From Abyssibacter sp036156195 (lineage in GTDB: Bacteria > Pseudomonadota > Gammaproteobacteria > Nevskiales > OUC007), in assembly GCA_036156195.1 (NCBI GenBank), contig JAYZUZ010000007.1:124001-188000 (forward strand): a DNA stretch of 64,000 nt, read 5' to 3'. This document shows, in pieces, positions 1-8,823 of this stretch; position 1 is the first letter of the stretch; every line of letters begins with the position of its first letter. A program made the translations under genes and the position numbers. The notes beneath the pieces are model-generated. The model had not been told where the DNA came from. It searched no databases and saw only the letters and a list, made by a program, of their open reading frames with translations.

Positions 1-186
1 GTCGAAACGATCGGTGGATTCGGTGACCTCAAGCGGCTGGCGCACGACCATCTGCGAGGTTTCGCGACCGAAGTAGTCTTCGACGGCCTTGCCGTTGATC
101 GTGATCTGACCGGAGCCCGGCTTGATGAAGACACGTGCGGTCGCGGTCTTGCGACGGCCGGTGCCGTAGTTCTGCGTTTCTGCCAT
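1..186 (-). CDS. rpsI: 30S ribosomal protein S9, C-terminus cut by window edge
   Basis: Small-subunit ribosomal protein S9, whose C-terminal tail reaches the P-site tRNA. The 62 visible codons carry the family's N-terminal block (NYGTGRRKTATARVF), followed by PGSG, ITING and DYF.R. About half of the usual ~130 residues lies left of base 1. The ATG at 186 is 3 bp from the L13 stop codon, so it is the second gene of the rplM-rpsI operon and should be read from the promoter at 678-706. Identification is certain from the motif; only the truncation by the window edge is a limit. Confidence 0.97.
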   Translation of the reverse strand, partial: MAETQNYGTGRRKTATARVFIKPGSGQITINGKAVEDYFGRETSQMVVRQPLEVTESTDRFD

Positions 187-189
187 GAC

Positions 190-618
190 TTATAACTCGA
201 GGGCGGTCGGTTGCTGAGCGGTGTGAGGATGCTCGGCACCCGCGTACACCTTGAGCTTCTTGAACATCGCACGACCCAGCGGGTTCTTCGGCATCATGCC
301 GCGTACTGCCGACTCCAGAACGCGCTCGGGGTGCGTTTCCAGCATCTTCTGCAGCGTCGTGGCCTTGATGCCACCCGGGTAGCCGGTGTGACGGTAGTAG
401 GTCTTGCCGAGCAGCTTGTTGCCGGTCGTCCGGACCTTGTCCGCATTGACCACGACCACATAGTCGCCGGTGTCCACGTGCGGGGTGTAAATGGCCTTGT
501 GCTTGCCGCGCAACCGATTAGCGATTTCGCTGGCAAGGCGTCCCAGGGTCTTGTCGGTGGCGTCGACGATCAACCACTCGCGCTTGACCTCGGCCGGCTT
601 GGCGGAAAAGGTTTTCAT
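190..618 (-). CDS. rplM: 50S ribosomal protein L13
   Basis: Large-subunit ribosomal protein L13, an early 23S rRNA assembly protein. The 142-residue length matches the family exactly. Visible signatures are the N-terminal MKTFSAKP, DATDKTLGRLA, RGKHK, YTPHVDTGDY, YYRHTGYPGG and PLGRAMFKKLKVYAG, ending in QQPTALEL. It is the first gene of a two-gene operon with rpsI. A good sigma70-type promoter lies 60-90 bp upstream. Nothing is unusual in length or start choice. Confidence 0.98.
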   Translation of the reverse strand: MKTFSAKPAEVKREWLIVDATDKTLGRLASEIANRLRGKHKAIYTPHVDTGDYVVVVNADKVRTTGNKLLGKTYYRHTGYPGGIKATTLQKMLETHPERVLESAVRGMMPKNPLGRAMFKKLKVYAGAEHPHTAQQPTALEL

Positions 619-677
619 GCTGCAAATCCGGAAATAAATAGGGTTTCAACCGAACACGCCGGCTGAAAGGGCGCGAA

Positions 678-706
678 ATATTAGCCGAGCCCGGCGGGTA
701 GCGCAA
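678..706 (-). promoter_or_regulatory. sigma70-type promoter of rplM-rpsI
   Basis: On the minus strand TTGCGC (701-706) is followed by exactly 17 bp and then TAATAT (678-683). This is close to consensus TTGACA/TATAAT and lies about 60 bp upstream of the rplM start. Seen in sequence; promoter activity is inferred. Confidence 0.65.
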
Positions 707-754
707 CCGTCTGTGGACGGAAGTTTCCACGCGCTGCCGGAAGCCCGGCTCTGG

Positions 755-1069
755 CTAGATTTTCAGCCGCTCGACAGGCTGCCCATTCTTCAGGTGCGAC
801 TCGATGATTTCGTCGAGATCGGACTCATCGATGTAGGTGTACCAAGTCTCGTCAGGATAAACGACCGCGACCGGCCCCAGCTCGCAGCGATCCAGGCAGC
901 CCGCCTTGTTGACGCGAATCTCACCGGGGCCGGACAGCCCCTCCTCCTTCACCCGGCGCTTGACGTAATCACGGAAGTGATCGGCATCGTGCTCCTGGCA
1001 GGAGGGGCGATCGGCGCCGGCATCCCGCTGGTTGCAGCAAAAGAAGATGTGGTGCTTGTAGTAACTCAT
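755..1069 (-). CDS. thioredoxin-like [2Fe-2S] ferredoxin
   Basis: 104-residue soluble protein with the thioredoxin-fold ferredoxin pattern. Cysteines stand at 11/12, 24, 58 and 62, in the blocks HIFFCCNQR and NKAGCLDRCELGP, which gives the C-X(11-12)-C...C-X3-C ligand spacing of this family. It is an electron carrier of unknown partner. Its ATG overlaps the stop codon of the upstream DUF481 gene by 4 bp (ATGA), so the two are translationally coupled. The ferredoxin assignment is firm from the cysteine layout; the physiological partner cannot be read from the sequence. Confidence 0.9.
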   Translation of the reverse strand: MSYYKHHIFFCCNQRDAGADRPSCQEHDADHFRDYVKRRVKEEGLSGPGEIRVNKAGCLDRCELGPVAVVYPDETWYTYIDESDLDEIIESHLKNGQPVERLKI

Positions 1070-1788
1070 TCGGTGTCGCCAAATTCGTAAGACAGCGAGA
1101 CCGACAGGTAGGTGTCCGTCTCTTCGCGCTCGGCCGGTACGTCGCTATTGTTCTTGACGGTGTAGGTGATCGCCGCAAATGTCGGGCCGAGGATGGTGAG
1201 TTTCAGGCCGGTGACGGATTCGGTGTAGGTGTTCTCTTCGCCAGATTCAGTGAGCAGCTTCTGTTCAAACTTGGCGGTTTCACTGAGCTCGAAGGTGTAG
1301 AACACCGCACCGCGAAAGATCGCGTCGCTTTCACGCAGCGACTCCGGCTTTTGGGATTCCTGCTGCCGGGCACCCGCGCCCAGTTCCAGATTGAGGGTAT
1401 GGCGGTCGGTCTTCAGCAGACGACGACCATAGCCCAGGGTTTCGGTCGTTCGCTCGCGAACACCACCGAACAAGTCCTTTTCATAGGACAGGTTGGCAAA
1501 GACGTAGTTGAACTCCGTGAAATCAAAGCTGGTCTTGAAGGTCGACGAGTAACGCTCAGCGTTCTGCTCATCATCTTCCTCGGCCGTAAACACCGTCGCC
1601 GTGAACTGGTTTTCCCAGCGCCCCAGCTCATGCTGCAACGCCAGTGACGCATTAATGCTCTGCGAATCGGAGTTGCCGCTGGTTTGCAGCACACCCAGTT
1701 CAGCCTTGCCGCCGACGGCAGCCTGGGCAGAGCCAATGAAGACGAGCGAAGCGATGGCGGAGGTCAGCAGACCGGCGCGATGGTGCAT
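1066..1788 (-). CDS. DUF481 family outer-membrane protein (YdiY-like)
   Basis: 240 residues with a signal peptide (hydrophobic TSAIASLVFIGS, likely cleavage after AQA near residue 23). Alternating polar/apolar strands follow, starting with the typical GKAELGVLQTSGNSDSQS, and the protein ends in SVSLSYEFGDTE. This is the salt-induced YdiY/DUF481 type of predicted outer-membrane beta-barrel; function is not established. It is the first gene of an operon with the ferredoxin (4-bp overlap) and is divergent from the GlcF-like gene across a 154-bp gap. Pairing an outer-membrane barrel with a cytosolic ferredoxin is odd. Confidence 0.85.
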   Translation of the reverse strand: MHHRAGLLTSAIASLVFIGSAQAAVGGKAELGVLQTSGNSDSQSINASLALQHELGRWENQFTATVFTAEEDDEQNAERYSSTFKTSFDFTEFNYVFANLSYEKDLFGGVRERTTETLGYGRRLLKTDRHTLNLELGAGARQQESQKPESLRESDAIFRGAVFYTFELSETAKFEQKLLTESGEENTYTESVTGLKLTILGPTFAAITYTVKNNSDVPAEREETDTYLSVSLSYEFGDTE

Positions 1789-1884
1789 AGTGATGATCTC
1801 TGGGGACGACGAGTCGATGTACGCACCGGGGTCGCGCCAAACGGGCGAGCGATACCCACATGAGCCGACACTACTGCCGACTCA

Positions 1885-1912
1885 TTGATGCGAAGCGAGG
1901 CTGTATTATACG
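1885..1912 (+). promoter_or_regulatory. possible promoter of the GlcF-like gene
   Basis: TTGATG (1885-1890), 16 bp, then TATACG (1907-1912) within an AT-richer patch, about 30 bp upstream of the ATG at 1943. The -35 is reasonable and the -10 imperfect; other hexamer registers are possible in the same TATTATAC run. Confidence 0.35.
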
Positions 1913-1942
1913 AACGCTCCCCAGCCCGCCCCAAACGCACCC

Positions 1943-3160
1943 ATGTCCAATCGCCTGCTCGACGACACCGACCTCTGCGTCAAGTGTGGTCTCTGCCTGC
2001 CTCACTGCCCGACTTACGGCGTCACTGCTGAAGAAGGTGACTCACCCCGTGGCCGCATCAGCCTGATGCGCGGGCTGATGGACGGCACGCTGCAGGTCTC
2101 CGAATCGTTGGAAGAACACCTGGACGGCTGCCTAAGCTGCCGCGCCTGCGAGTCGGTGTGCCCGGCCGAAGTCCCCTACGGCCGGATGATCGATGCCGCC
2201 CGCGGGGAAATGGCCGCGCGCAAACCCGAGCGCACCCGCATGGACAAGGCCATGGCCAGCGTGCTGACCAACATGGGCCGCCTGCAGATCGCCAGCTGGT
2301 TTGTTTGGCTGGGTCAGCGACTGGGGCTGGTGCAACTGACGCGCTGGTTGTTTGGCAACAAGGGCCTGGGTCGATTGGCCTCATTGCTGCCGCCGCTGCA
2401 ACGCCCGCGTGGCTGGGTGGGTCACTACCCCGCCGTGGGCGAACGCCGGGGTCGCGTTGCGCTGTTTCTTGGCTGCGTCTCCCGGATGGTCGATGGCCGC
2501 ACGCTGGGGGATGCCATCAAGCTGCTGACACATCTGGGCTACGAGGTCGATGTGCCCCGCGGCCAGACCTGCTGCGGTGCGCTGGCCAGTCACAACGGAC
2601 TGATGGACCGTGCGCAAACCCTGATCAACCGCAATCTCGAAGCCTTTGCCGGCGATTACGACGCCATTCTCGGCACGGCCAGTGGCTGCACCTGCACCCT
2701 GGCCGAGTACGATCATTTAAGCGACAGCCCGGCGGCGACGCAGTTCGCCGGCAAAGTGCAGAACGTCGACAGCTTCCTCAGCCGTGCAGAGTGGTCAGAA
2801 GCGGCATTCCGCGACGACGAGCCGGAAGACGTGCAGGTTCACACGCCCTGTACATTGCGCAATGTGCTGCAGGACTCCGACGCCGCGATTCGCCTGCTCC
2901 AGCGTGTGCCGGGCATCACGGTCAGTGCCCTTCCCGAAAACAACCGCTGCTGCGGCGCGGCGGGGAGCTACTTCGTCACCCAACCCGAGATGGCCGACAC
3001 GCTGGTGAGCAAGAAGATCGCGGGGGTGCAACCGGGCAGCAGCTGCGTGGCGACCTCCAATGTCGGCTGTGCGATGCACATCGGCGGCGCGCTGCGGCGG
3101 GATGGCCGCGATCAGCCGGTGATTAATGCGGTGTCGGTGGCGGCGTCTCGACTGAAGTAG
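1943..3160 (+). CDS. GlcF-like (Fe-S)-binding oxidoreductase subunit
   Basis: 405 residues with two N-terminal 4Fe-4S motifs, C12-x2-C15-x2-C18-x3-C22-P and C63-x2-C66-x2-C69-x3-C73-P. Two cysteine-rich CCG domains follow (TCCGALASHNG near residue 210 and RCCGAAGSY near 335). This is the architecture of glycolate oxidase iron-sulfur subunit GlcF and relatives, which pass electrons from an FAD-linked dehydrogenase to the respiratory chain. No GlcD/GlcE flavoprotein is adjacent, so its partner must be encoded elsewhere or it is a stand-alone family member. The last 38 bp overlap lptE tail to tail. Substrate unassigned. Confidence 0.82.
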   Translation: MSNRLLDDTDLCVKCGLCLPHCPTYGVTAEEGDSPRGRISLMRGLMDGTLQVSESLEEHLDGCLSCRACESVCPAEVPYGRMIDAARGEMAARKPERTRMDKAMASVLTNMGRLQIASWFVWLGQRLGLVQLTRWLFGNKGLGRLASLLPPLQRPRGWVGHYPAVGERRGRVALFLGCVSRMVDGRTLGDAIKLLTHLGYEVDVPRGQTCCGALASHNGLMDRAQTLINRNLEAFAGDYDAILGTASGCTCTLAEYDHLSDSPAATQFAGKVQNVDSFLSRAEWSEAAFRDDEPEDVQVHTPCTLRNVLQDSDAAIRLLQRVPGITVSALPENNRCCGAAGSYFVTQPEMADTLVSKKIAGVQPGSSCVATSNVGCAMHIGGALRRDGRDQPVINAVSVAASRLK

Positions 3161-3662
3161 GCATCATCAGCGAGGCTTCCAGCCGCAGCATCATCAGCTC
3201 AGCCAGCTCGGCCTGCATGGCCTCGCGCAGCTTGAGCTCCTCGGCTTCCTTGGCCAGGACAGCATCGGCGTTGAAGCTGTAGTCACGCGACAGCGACAGG
3301 GACTGATGCGGCAGCACGGTCCGGCCATCGGCCTTGACCGTGTACTGGATGGTGGTGGTCAGCTCGTATTCGATGGCCTTGCCATCCGAGCCCACGGAAA
3401 TCACCTGACGGTGCTCATCCAGCCGCTCGATGACCAGACGCGCCTCGGCGTCACGCGCCTTGCGCTGAACCTCGGCCCCCCGCGCACGCAGCGCAGAGCG
3501 CAGCGAGGCCACGATAGGCGGCTCCAGCGTCCGGTACTCCTGATTGACCTCGATGAAGACGCTGCGCAGCACGTCCGGCAAGGGCCGACCACCGCGCAGC
3601 TGAAAGCCGCAGGCGCTCACGCCTGCGGCTAGCAGTAGCAGGAGCGCGCGCCTAGACAACAA
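3123..3662 (-). CDS. lptE: LPS-assembly lipoprotein LptE
   Basis: LptE plugs the LptD barrel that delivers lipopolysaccharide to the outer surface. The lipoprotein signal is clear: RRALLLLLAAGVSACGFQLRG, with lipobox VSAC. The open frame runs further upstream inside leuS, but the signal peptide fixes the start at one of two adjacent TTG codons (3662 or 3659), giving about 179 residues, the usual size. The start overlaps the leuS stop by about 11 bp, the conserved leuS-lptE order of gammaproteobacteria. The C-terminal tail is proline-rich and overlaps the convergent GlcF-like gene by 38 bp. The non-ATG start is inferred. Confidence 0.9.
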   Translation of the reverse strand: MLSRRALLLLLAAGVSACGFQLRGGRPLPDVLRSVFIEVNQEYRTLEPPIVASLRSALRARGAEVQRKARDAEARLVIERLDEHRQVISVGSDGKAIEYELTTTIQYTVKADGRTVLPHQSLSLSRDYSFNADAVLAKEAEELKLREAMQAELAELMMLRLEASLMMPTSVETPPPTPH

Positions 3663-6219
3663 TATTGACCAGCTTGCCCGGCACAACGATAAAGCGGCGC
3701 AGGGGCTTGCCATCGACGAAACGCGCGACATTCTCATCAGCCAGCGCAATCGCTTGCAGCTGCGCCTCGTCGGCATCTGCCGGGGCTTCGATGCGCGCAC
3801 GCATCTTGCCGTTGACCTGCACGGTTAAGGTCACCGAGTCCGCGACCAGCAGGCTCTCGTCGGCTTCCGGCCAAGTCGCATCCTCGATGGGCGTGGTCTC
3901 ACCCAGCATCTGCCAGCAGACGTGCGTGATATGCGGCGCGAAAGGATTGAGCATCTGCGTCAGTGCCAGTGCCGCCTCGCGCAGCACCGCCGCGCCCTCG
4001 CCGTTCGCATCTACCTTGTAGAGCAGATTCGTCAGTTCCATCATCGCGGCAATGGCTGTGTTGAAGGACTGACGGCGATCCATGTCATCGGTCACCTTGC
4101 CGATGGTCTCGTGCAGCTTGCGGCGCGCCTCGTCAGCCGCCACCTGACCCTGCCCGGGTGCCTGCCCCTCCACCACAGCCTGTACCAACCGCCAGTACCG
4201 TCCCAGGAACCGGCTTGCGCCCTCCAGGCCGGCATCCGACCACACCAGGGTCTGGTCCGGCGGCGCAGCAAACATCATGAACAGGCGCACCGCATCCGCC
4301 CCAGCCTGCTGGATGGCAGATTGTGGATCGACACCGTTGCGTTTGGACTTGGACATCTTCTCCAGCGCACCCACGGAGACCGGCGCGCCGTCCGTGGTGG
4401 CTACAGCCCGGATCACCCGCCCCTTGTCATCGCGTTCGATCTCGACTTCGTCTGGCGCGAAATAGGTTTTCTTGCCGTCGGCCGATTCGCGATAAAAGCA
4501 CTCGGCCAGGACCATGCCCTGCGGCAGGTAGCGCTTGAACGGCTCATCGCTGTCCACCAAACCGACATCGCGCATCACCTTGTGGAAGAAGCGCGAGTAG
4601 ATCAGATGCATGGTCGCGTGCTCGACGCCGCCGATGTACTGATCCACCGGCAGCCAGTGGTTCGCCCGTTCGTCCAGCATGGCGGTGTCCAGACCGGGAC
4701 AACAGAATCGGGCGTAGTACCAGGACGATTCGAAAAAGGTGTCGAAGGTGTCGGTCTCGCGCTGGGCGGGCTGCCCGGTCTTGGGCGAGACCACCTCCGT
4801 AAACGGCGCGTGGCCCTTGAGCGGCGAGCCGCTGCCATCCGGCGCCAGGTCTTCCGGCAGCACCACGGGCAGGTCTTCTGCGGGCACCGGTGTCAGCGCG
4901 CCATCGGCCTCACGGATGACCGGAATGGGGCAGCCCCAGTAACGCTGCCGAGACACACCCCAGTCGCGCAGACGGAAGTTGATGCGACGACGCCCCTTGC
5001 CGTCCTTTTCCAATGCATCAGCAATGCGCTCAAAGGCCGCCTCCGATGTCAGCCCGGTGTACGGACCGGAATCGATCAGCGTGCCCTTGTCGGTGATCGC
5101 CCCGGCATCCAGGTCGGCCTCGCCCTGCGCCGGATCAATCACGGGCTTGATCGGCAAACCGTAGGCGCGGGCAAACTCCCAGTCGCGCTGATCATGCGCC
5201 GGCACACTCATCACAGCTCCGGTGCCGTAACTCATGAGCACGAAGTTGGCGACCCACACCGGCACACGCTCGCCGGTAATCGGGTGGATGGCGTCGATTC
5301 CCAGCGCATGGCCCGCCTTTTCCTGGGCCTCGATCACGGCCTCCGAGACGGTGGAGCTGCGGCAGCTCTGGACGAACTCGCGCAAGGCCTCATCGCCCTG
5401 GGCCATGGCCTGATCCACCAACGGATGCTCAGGCGCCACCGCCAGATACGTCACACCCATCAGGGTATCCGGCCGCGTGGTGAACACGGTTAGCGGCTGC
5501 TCCGCCGCATCGACCGTGAACTGGACCTCCACGCCCACGCTGCGGCCAATCCAGTTGCGCTGCATGGTCTTGACGGCATCGGGCCAGCCCGGCAACTGCT
5601 CCAGGCCGTCCAGCAGCTCATCGGCGTAATCGGTGATGCGAATAAACCACTGCTCGATCTCGCGGCGTTCCACCAGTGCGCCCGAGCGCCAGCCCCGACC
5701 ATCCACCACCTGCTCGTTGGCCAGCACGGTCTGATCCACCGGATCCCAATTGACCACGGCGGTCTTTCGATAAGCCAGGCCGCGCTCGACCATCTGGGTA
5801 AACAACCATTGCTCCCAGCGGTAGTAATCCGGCTTGCAGGTCGCCAGCTCCCGCTGCCAGTCGTACGCCAAGCCCAGGCCCTGCAGCTGCTGGCGCATGT
5901 GGTCGATGTTGGCGTAGGTCCAGTCGGCAGGCGGTACCTTGTTCTGGATCGCGGCATTCTCGGCCGGCAGCCCGAAGGCATCCCAGCCCATGGGCTGCAG
6001 AACATTAAAGCCGCGCTTGCGCTTGAAGCGACTGATCACGTCGCCCAGGGTGTAGTTGCGCACGTGGCCCATGTGGAGATGCCCGCTGGGATACGGGAAC
6101 ATGGACAGGCAATAGAATTTCTCGCGCGTGTCGTCTTCCTGCACGGAAAACGTGGCCTGCTCCTCCCAATAGGATTGGGCGGCGGACTCGACGGCAGCGG
6201 GATCGTACGACTGGCTCAT
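3652..6219 (-). CDS. leuS: leucyl-tRNA synthetase
   Basis: 855-residue class I aminoacyl-tRNA synthetase charging tRNA-Leu (E. coli 860). The HIGH-type motif is seen as PYPSGHLHMGHVRNY near residue 45, and the KMSKS loop as EKMSKSKRNG. Between them is the CP1 editing domain with TTRPDTLMG and the Asp-containing SVPAHDQRD block. The C-terminal tRNA-binding domain ends VVPGKLVNIVV. It is the first gene of the leuS-lptE operon and is divergent from the DUF2804 gene with only 54 bp between starts. Confidence 0.98.
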   Translation of the reverse strand: MSQSYDPAAVESAAQSYWEEQATFSVQEDDTREKFYCLSMFPYPSGHLHMGHVRNYTLGDVISRFKRKRGFNVLQPMGWDAFGLPAENAAIQNKVPPADWTYANIDHMRQQLQGLGLAYDWQRELATCKPDYYRWEQWLFTQMVERGLAYRKTAVVNWDPVDQTVLANEQVVDGRGWRSGALVERREIEQWFIRITDYADELLDGLEQLPGWPDAVKTMQRNWIGRSVGVEVQFTVDAAEQPLTVFTTRPDTLMGVTYLAVAPEHPLVDQAMAQGDEALREFVQSCRSSTVSEAVIEAQEKAGHALGIDAIHPITGERVPVWVANFVLMSYGTGAVMSVPAHDQRDWEFARAYGLPIKPVIDPAQGEADLDAGAITDKGTLIDSGPYTGLTSEAAFERIADALEKDGKGRRRINFRLRDWGVSRQRYWGCPIPVIREADGALTPVPAEDLPVVLPEDLAPDGSGSPLKGHAPFTEVVSPKTGQPAQRETDTFDTFFESSWYYARFCCPGLDTAMLDERANHWLPVDQYIGGVEHATMHLIYSRFFHKVMRDVGLVDSDEPFKRYLPQGMVLAECFYRESADGKKTYFAPDEVEIERDDKGRVIRAVATTDGAPVSVGALEKMSKSKRNGVDPQSAIQQAGADAVRLFMMFAAPPDQTLVWSDAGLEGASRFLGRYWRLVQAVVEGQAPGQGQVAADEARRKLHETIGKVTDDMDRRQSFNTAIAAMMELTNLLYKVDANGEGAAVLREAALALTQMLNPFAPHITHVCWQMLGETTPIEDATWPEADESLLVADSVTLTVQVNGKMRARIEAPADADEAQLQAIALADENVARFVDGKPLRRFIVVPGKLVNIVV

Positions 6220-6273
6220 GTGCTACAACGCGCGGCTAGCGCCGGGATAGGGAAAGGCGCGCAAGGATACCGA

Positions 6274-7302
6274 ATGACGCAACCCCCGCCCATGCACTCA
6301 TTGCTGGATGCCAACGGCCGCCCCGCCTTGGGCCTGTTCGAACAGACGCCTGCCCGTGTCGATTGGCGCGATGCCGACTACCGCAGCCCGCTTGGCCGAC
6401 GTCACGGCCGGCTGAGACGGCGACTGGCCTATAAGCAGTTCGAGTACTTCGGCATTGTGGCCCCAGACCTGTTCGCCGGCTGTGCCTTGGCCGACCTGGG
6501 CTGGGTGGGCGCGGCGTTCATGTATGTCTATGTGCCATCGACCGGCGCCATGGAATCGATCAGCATCCGTCGCCCCCTGGGGCGGGGCCTGCATCTCACC
6601 CATCAGCCTGTCACCGGCCACAGCCATTTACACTGCCGCCGCGCAACAGCCCATTTGCGCTATTCCGCCGCCGGCCGTGCGCTCCAGGTCGAAACCCGGT
6701 CAGGCCTGGAGATTGACGCCAGCTTTGCCGAAGGCCCGGACCATTGTCAGCCGATGTCACTTTGCACACAGACAGCGCGCAACGGCTGGGTGTACGCCCG
6801 CAAGATTGCGGGTACGCGGGTCTACGGGCAGGTCACCGGCGCCGGCGTCACGCGTGACCTGGGAGAAATCGGGGCCTTTGCCCACCATGATTACTCCGCC
6901 GGCTTCATGCGCCGGGAAACCTTCTGGAACTGGGCCTGTTTCTCGGCTCAAGTGGGCGACCGCCGCATGGGTCTGAACGTCTCCTGCGGAGTCAACGAAA
7001 CCGGCTTCTCGGAGAACTGCCTGTGGCTCGACGGGGCGCGCATCGCCATCGGCCCGACGCATTTCGACTTCCGCCGCGATGACCTCACTGCGCCCTGGAC
7101 GGTCCGCAGTGCCTGCGGTGCGCTAGATCTGGAGTTTGTCCCCTGCGGGCGCCACACCGAGCGGCTGAACGCGGGGCTGATCGCCAGCGATTTTCGCCAG
7201 GACTTCGGCTTTTTCTCCGGTCGCCTGCAGCCCCCCGGCCACGACGCCATCGAGATCACGCAGGTGCCGGGATTCTGCGAAGACCAGTTCGCCCGCTGGT
7301 AG
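6274..7302 (+). CDS. DUF2804 domain-containing protein
   Basis: 342-residue soluble protein without signal peptide or membrane segments. The pattern of the DUF2804 family is visible: KQFEYFGIVAPDLFAGCALADLGW, the central HDYSAGFMRRETFWNW and NVSCGVNETGFSENCLWLDG. Function is unknown; family members resemble lipocalin-like hydroxyneurosporene synthase/AttH-type folds, which is only an inference here. The open frame extends far upstream opposite leuS, but the AAGGA at 6263-6267 placed 6 bp before the ATG at 6274 fixes this start. The gene ends 5 bp from the convergent lnt stop. Confidence 0.8.
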   Translation: MTQPPPMHSLLDANGRPALGLFEQTPARVDWRDADYRSPLGRRHGRLRRRLAYKQFEYFGIVAPDLFAGCALADLGWVGAAFMYVYVPSTGAMESISIRRPLGRGLHLTHQPVTGHSHLHCRRATAHLRYSAAGRALQVETRSGLEIDASFAEGPDHCQPMSLCTQTARNGWVYARKIAGTRVYGQVTGAGVTRDLGEIGAFAHHDYSAGFMRRETFWNWACFSAQVGDRRMGLNVSCGVNETGFSENCLWLDGARIAIGPTHFDFRRDDLTAPWTVRSACGALDLEFVPCGRHTERLNAGLIASDFRQDFGFFSGRLQPPGHDAIEITQVPGFCEDQFARW

Positions 7303-7307
7303 CGCGG

Positions 7308-8789
7308 CTAGCCGGTCCGCTGCGCGTAACGCCGCCAGCCCAGCAGCAGCAAAGCCCCCAACAGACTGCCCCACCACAGCGGCCGATCATCCCAGCGCAT
7401 GTAGGGCGTATGCCCGGCAACCGGCTGCACCGAGCCGCGCAGCGTGGCCAGTTCAAACCACGGCAGCTGACGCTGCACTTCGCCATCCGGACCAATCACC
7501 GCCGTCAGCCCGGTCTGCGCCACCTTGAGCAGTGGACGGCCCGTCTCGGCCGCACGCATGCGCGCAATCTGCAAGTGCTGCGGCGCGGCAGTCGAGCGAT
7601 GGAACCAGGCATCGTTGGTCACATTGATCAGCAGCCCCGAACCCCGGCCCTCACGCGCAATCTCGTCGCCAAAGACATCCTCGAAACAAATCGAGATGGA
7701 GGCTTGCGTGTGCCGGATCGGAAAATGCGCCTGCCCCGCCGGGCCCGTATCCAGGTTCGCAAACTTCAGGTCGACCACATCCAGCAGCGGGCGCATGAAA
7801 TCCGGCAGCGGGAACACCTCGCCAAACGGCACGAGGTGGCGCTTGAGATAGGTGCCCTCGGTGGCACCAATCCCGACCACGCTGTTCAGCATCTGCGTGC
7901 GATCAGCATTGGGGATCAGCGTGCCGACAACCACCGCCGAACCAGCGGCCGCCGCACGCTCGCCAATCCGTGCCAGATAGCCATCCCGAATCTGCGGATA
8001 GGTATACGGCACGGCGACTTCGGGCCAGACAATCAAATCGGCGCCAAGCACCTCATCGGTCCGTTGTTCGTAGCGGCGGGCAATGATCGGCGCCTGCCCG
8101 GGTCGCCATTTATCGGCCTGGGCCACGTTGCCCTGAATCAGCGCCACATCCAGTGCCGGCCCGTCGTCGCGCGTCCATCTGGAGGGGCTGGGCCATGCCA
8201 ACGCGTTCACCAGAATCACCAACGTGATCGCCGCATGGCCTCGCCAAACCGGGGGTCGCAGCAGCGCAACCAGGCTGGCGCAGCCCAACCAGATTGCGGC
8301 GCTGATGCCGTGCACCCCCACCACCGCCGCCAGTCCACGCAGCGGGGTGTCGATAAAGGCGTAACCCGTGGCCAGCCAGGGAAAGCCCTCCAGCACCGTG
8401 CCGCGAATCAGCTCCGAGGCCAGCCAGCCCAGCGTCACAGCCAGCGGCCATAGCCGCGACGCGGTGGGCACCAGCCAGCGGGTCAGCGCAAGCAATACAG
8501 CAGGGAACAGGGCCAGTACGGCGGCGAGCAAGACGACCAGCATCACGCCCATCCACGGTGGCGCGTTGCCGTAATACACCGTGGAGTAAAACACCCAGTA
8601 AATGCCCGAGACGAAGTGCCCCAGACCGAACGCGAAACCCAACAGCCCAACCCGCAGGACCGACTGATCGCGCAGCACAACCAGCAGCAGGGCGATAGCC
8701 GCCAGCGTCAGCGGCCACCAGCCGAAGGGGGCGAACCCCAGTGTGGCGAGCCCGCCGCCCGCCAGGGCGGCCGCGAGTCGCCACATCAT
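7308..8789 (-). CDS. lnt: apolipoprotein N-acyltransferase
   Basis: Inner-membrane enzyme adding the third acyl chain to lipoproteins. About 493 residues: six or so N-terminal hydrophobic segments (first 200 residues), then a periplasmic nitrilase domain. Its Glu-Lys-Cys triad is visible as WPEVAVPY, KRHLVPFGE and SICFEDVFG. A final transmembrane helix (LWWGSLLGALLLLGW) follows. The frame is open further upstream in corC sequence, but the first membrane segment supports one of the paired ATGs at 8789/8786; no strong Shine-Dalgarno distinguishes them. Last gene of the phoH-ybeY-corC-lnt run. Confidence 0.95.
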   Translation of the reverse strand: MMWRLAAALAGGGLATLGFAPFGWWPLTLAAIALLLVVLRDQSVLRVGLLGFAFGLGHFVSGIYWVFYSTVYYGNAPPWMGVMLVVLLAAVLALFPAVLLALTRWLVPTASRLWPLAVTLGWLASELIRGTVLEGFPWLATGYAFIDTPLRGLAAVVGVHGISAAIWLGCASLVALLRPPVWRGHAAITLVILVNALAWPSPSRWTRDDGPALDVALIQGNVAQADKWRPGQAPIIARRYEQRTDEVLGADLIVWPEVAVPYTYPQIRDGYLARIGERAAAAGSAVVVGTLIPNADRTQMLNSVVGIGATEGTYLKRHLVPFGEVFPLPDFMRPLLDVVDLKFANLDTGPAGQAHFPIRHTQASISICFEDVFGDEIAREGRGSGLLINVTNDAWFHRSTAAPQHLQIARMRAAETGRPLLKVAQTGLTAVIGPDGEVQRQLPWFELATLRGSVQPVAGHTPYMRWDDRPLWWGSLLGALLLLGWRRYAQRTG

Positions 8790-8823
8790 GGGAGCCGCAC
8801 TCGGCGGGCCTGCGTCCCTGGAT

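Noticed and set aside
3922..5493. 523-codon open frame antisense to leuS
   Set aside because: His/Arg/Gly-rich composition typical of antisense frames; leuS is unambiguous on the other strand.
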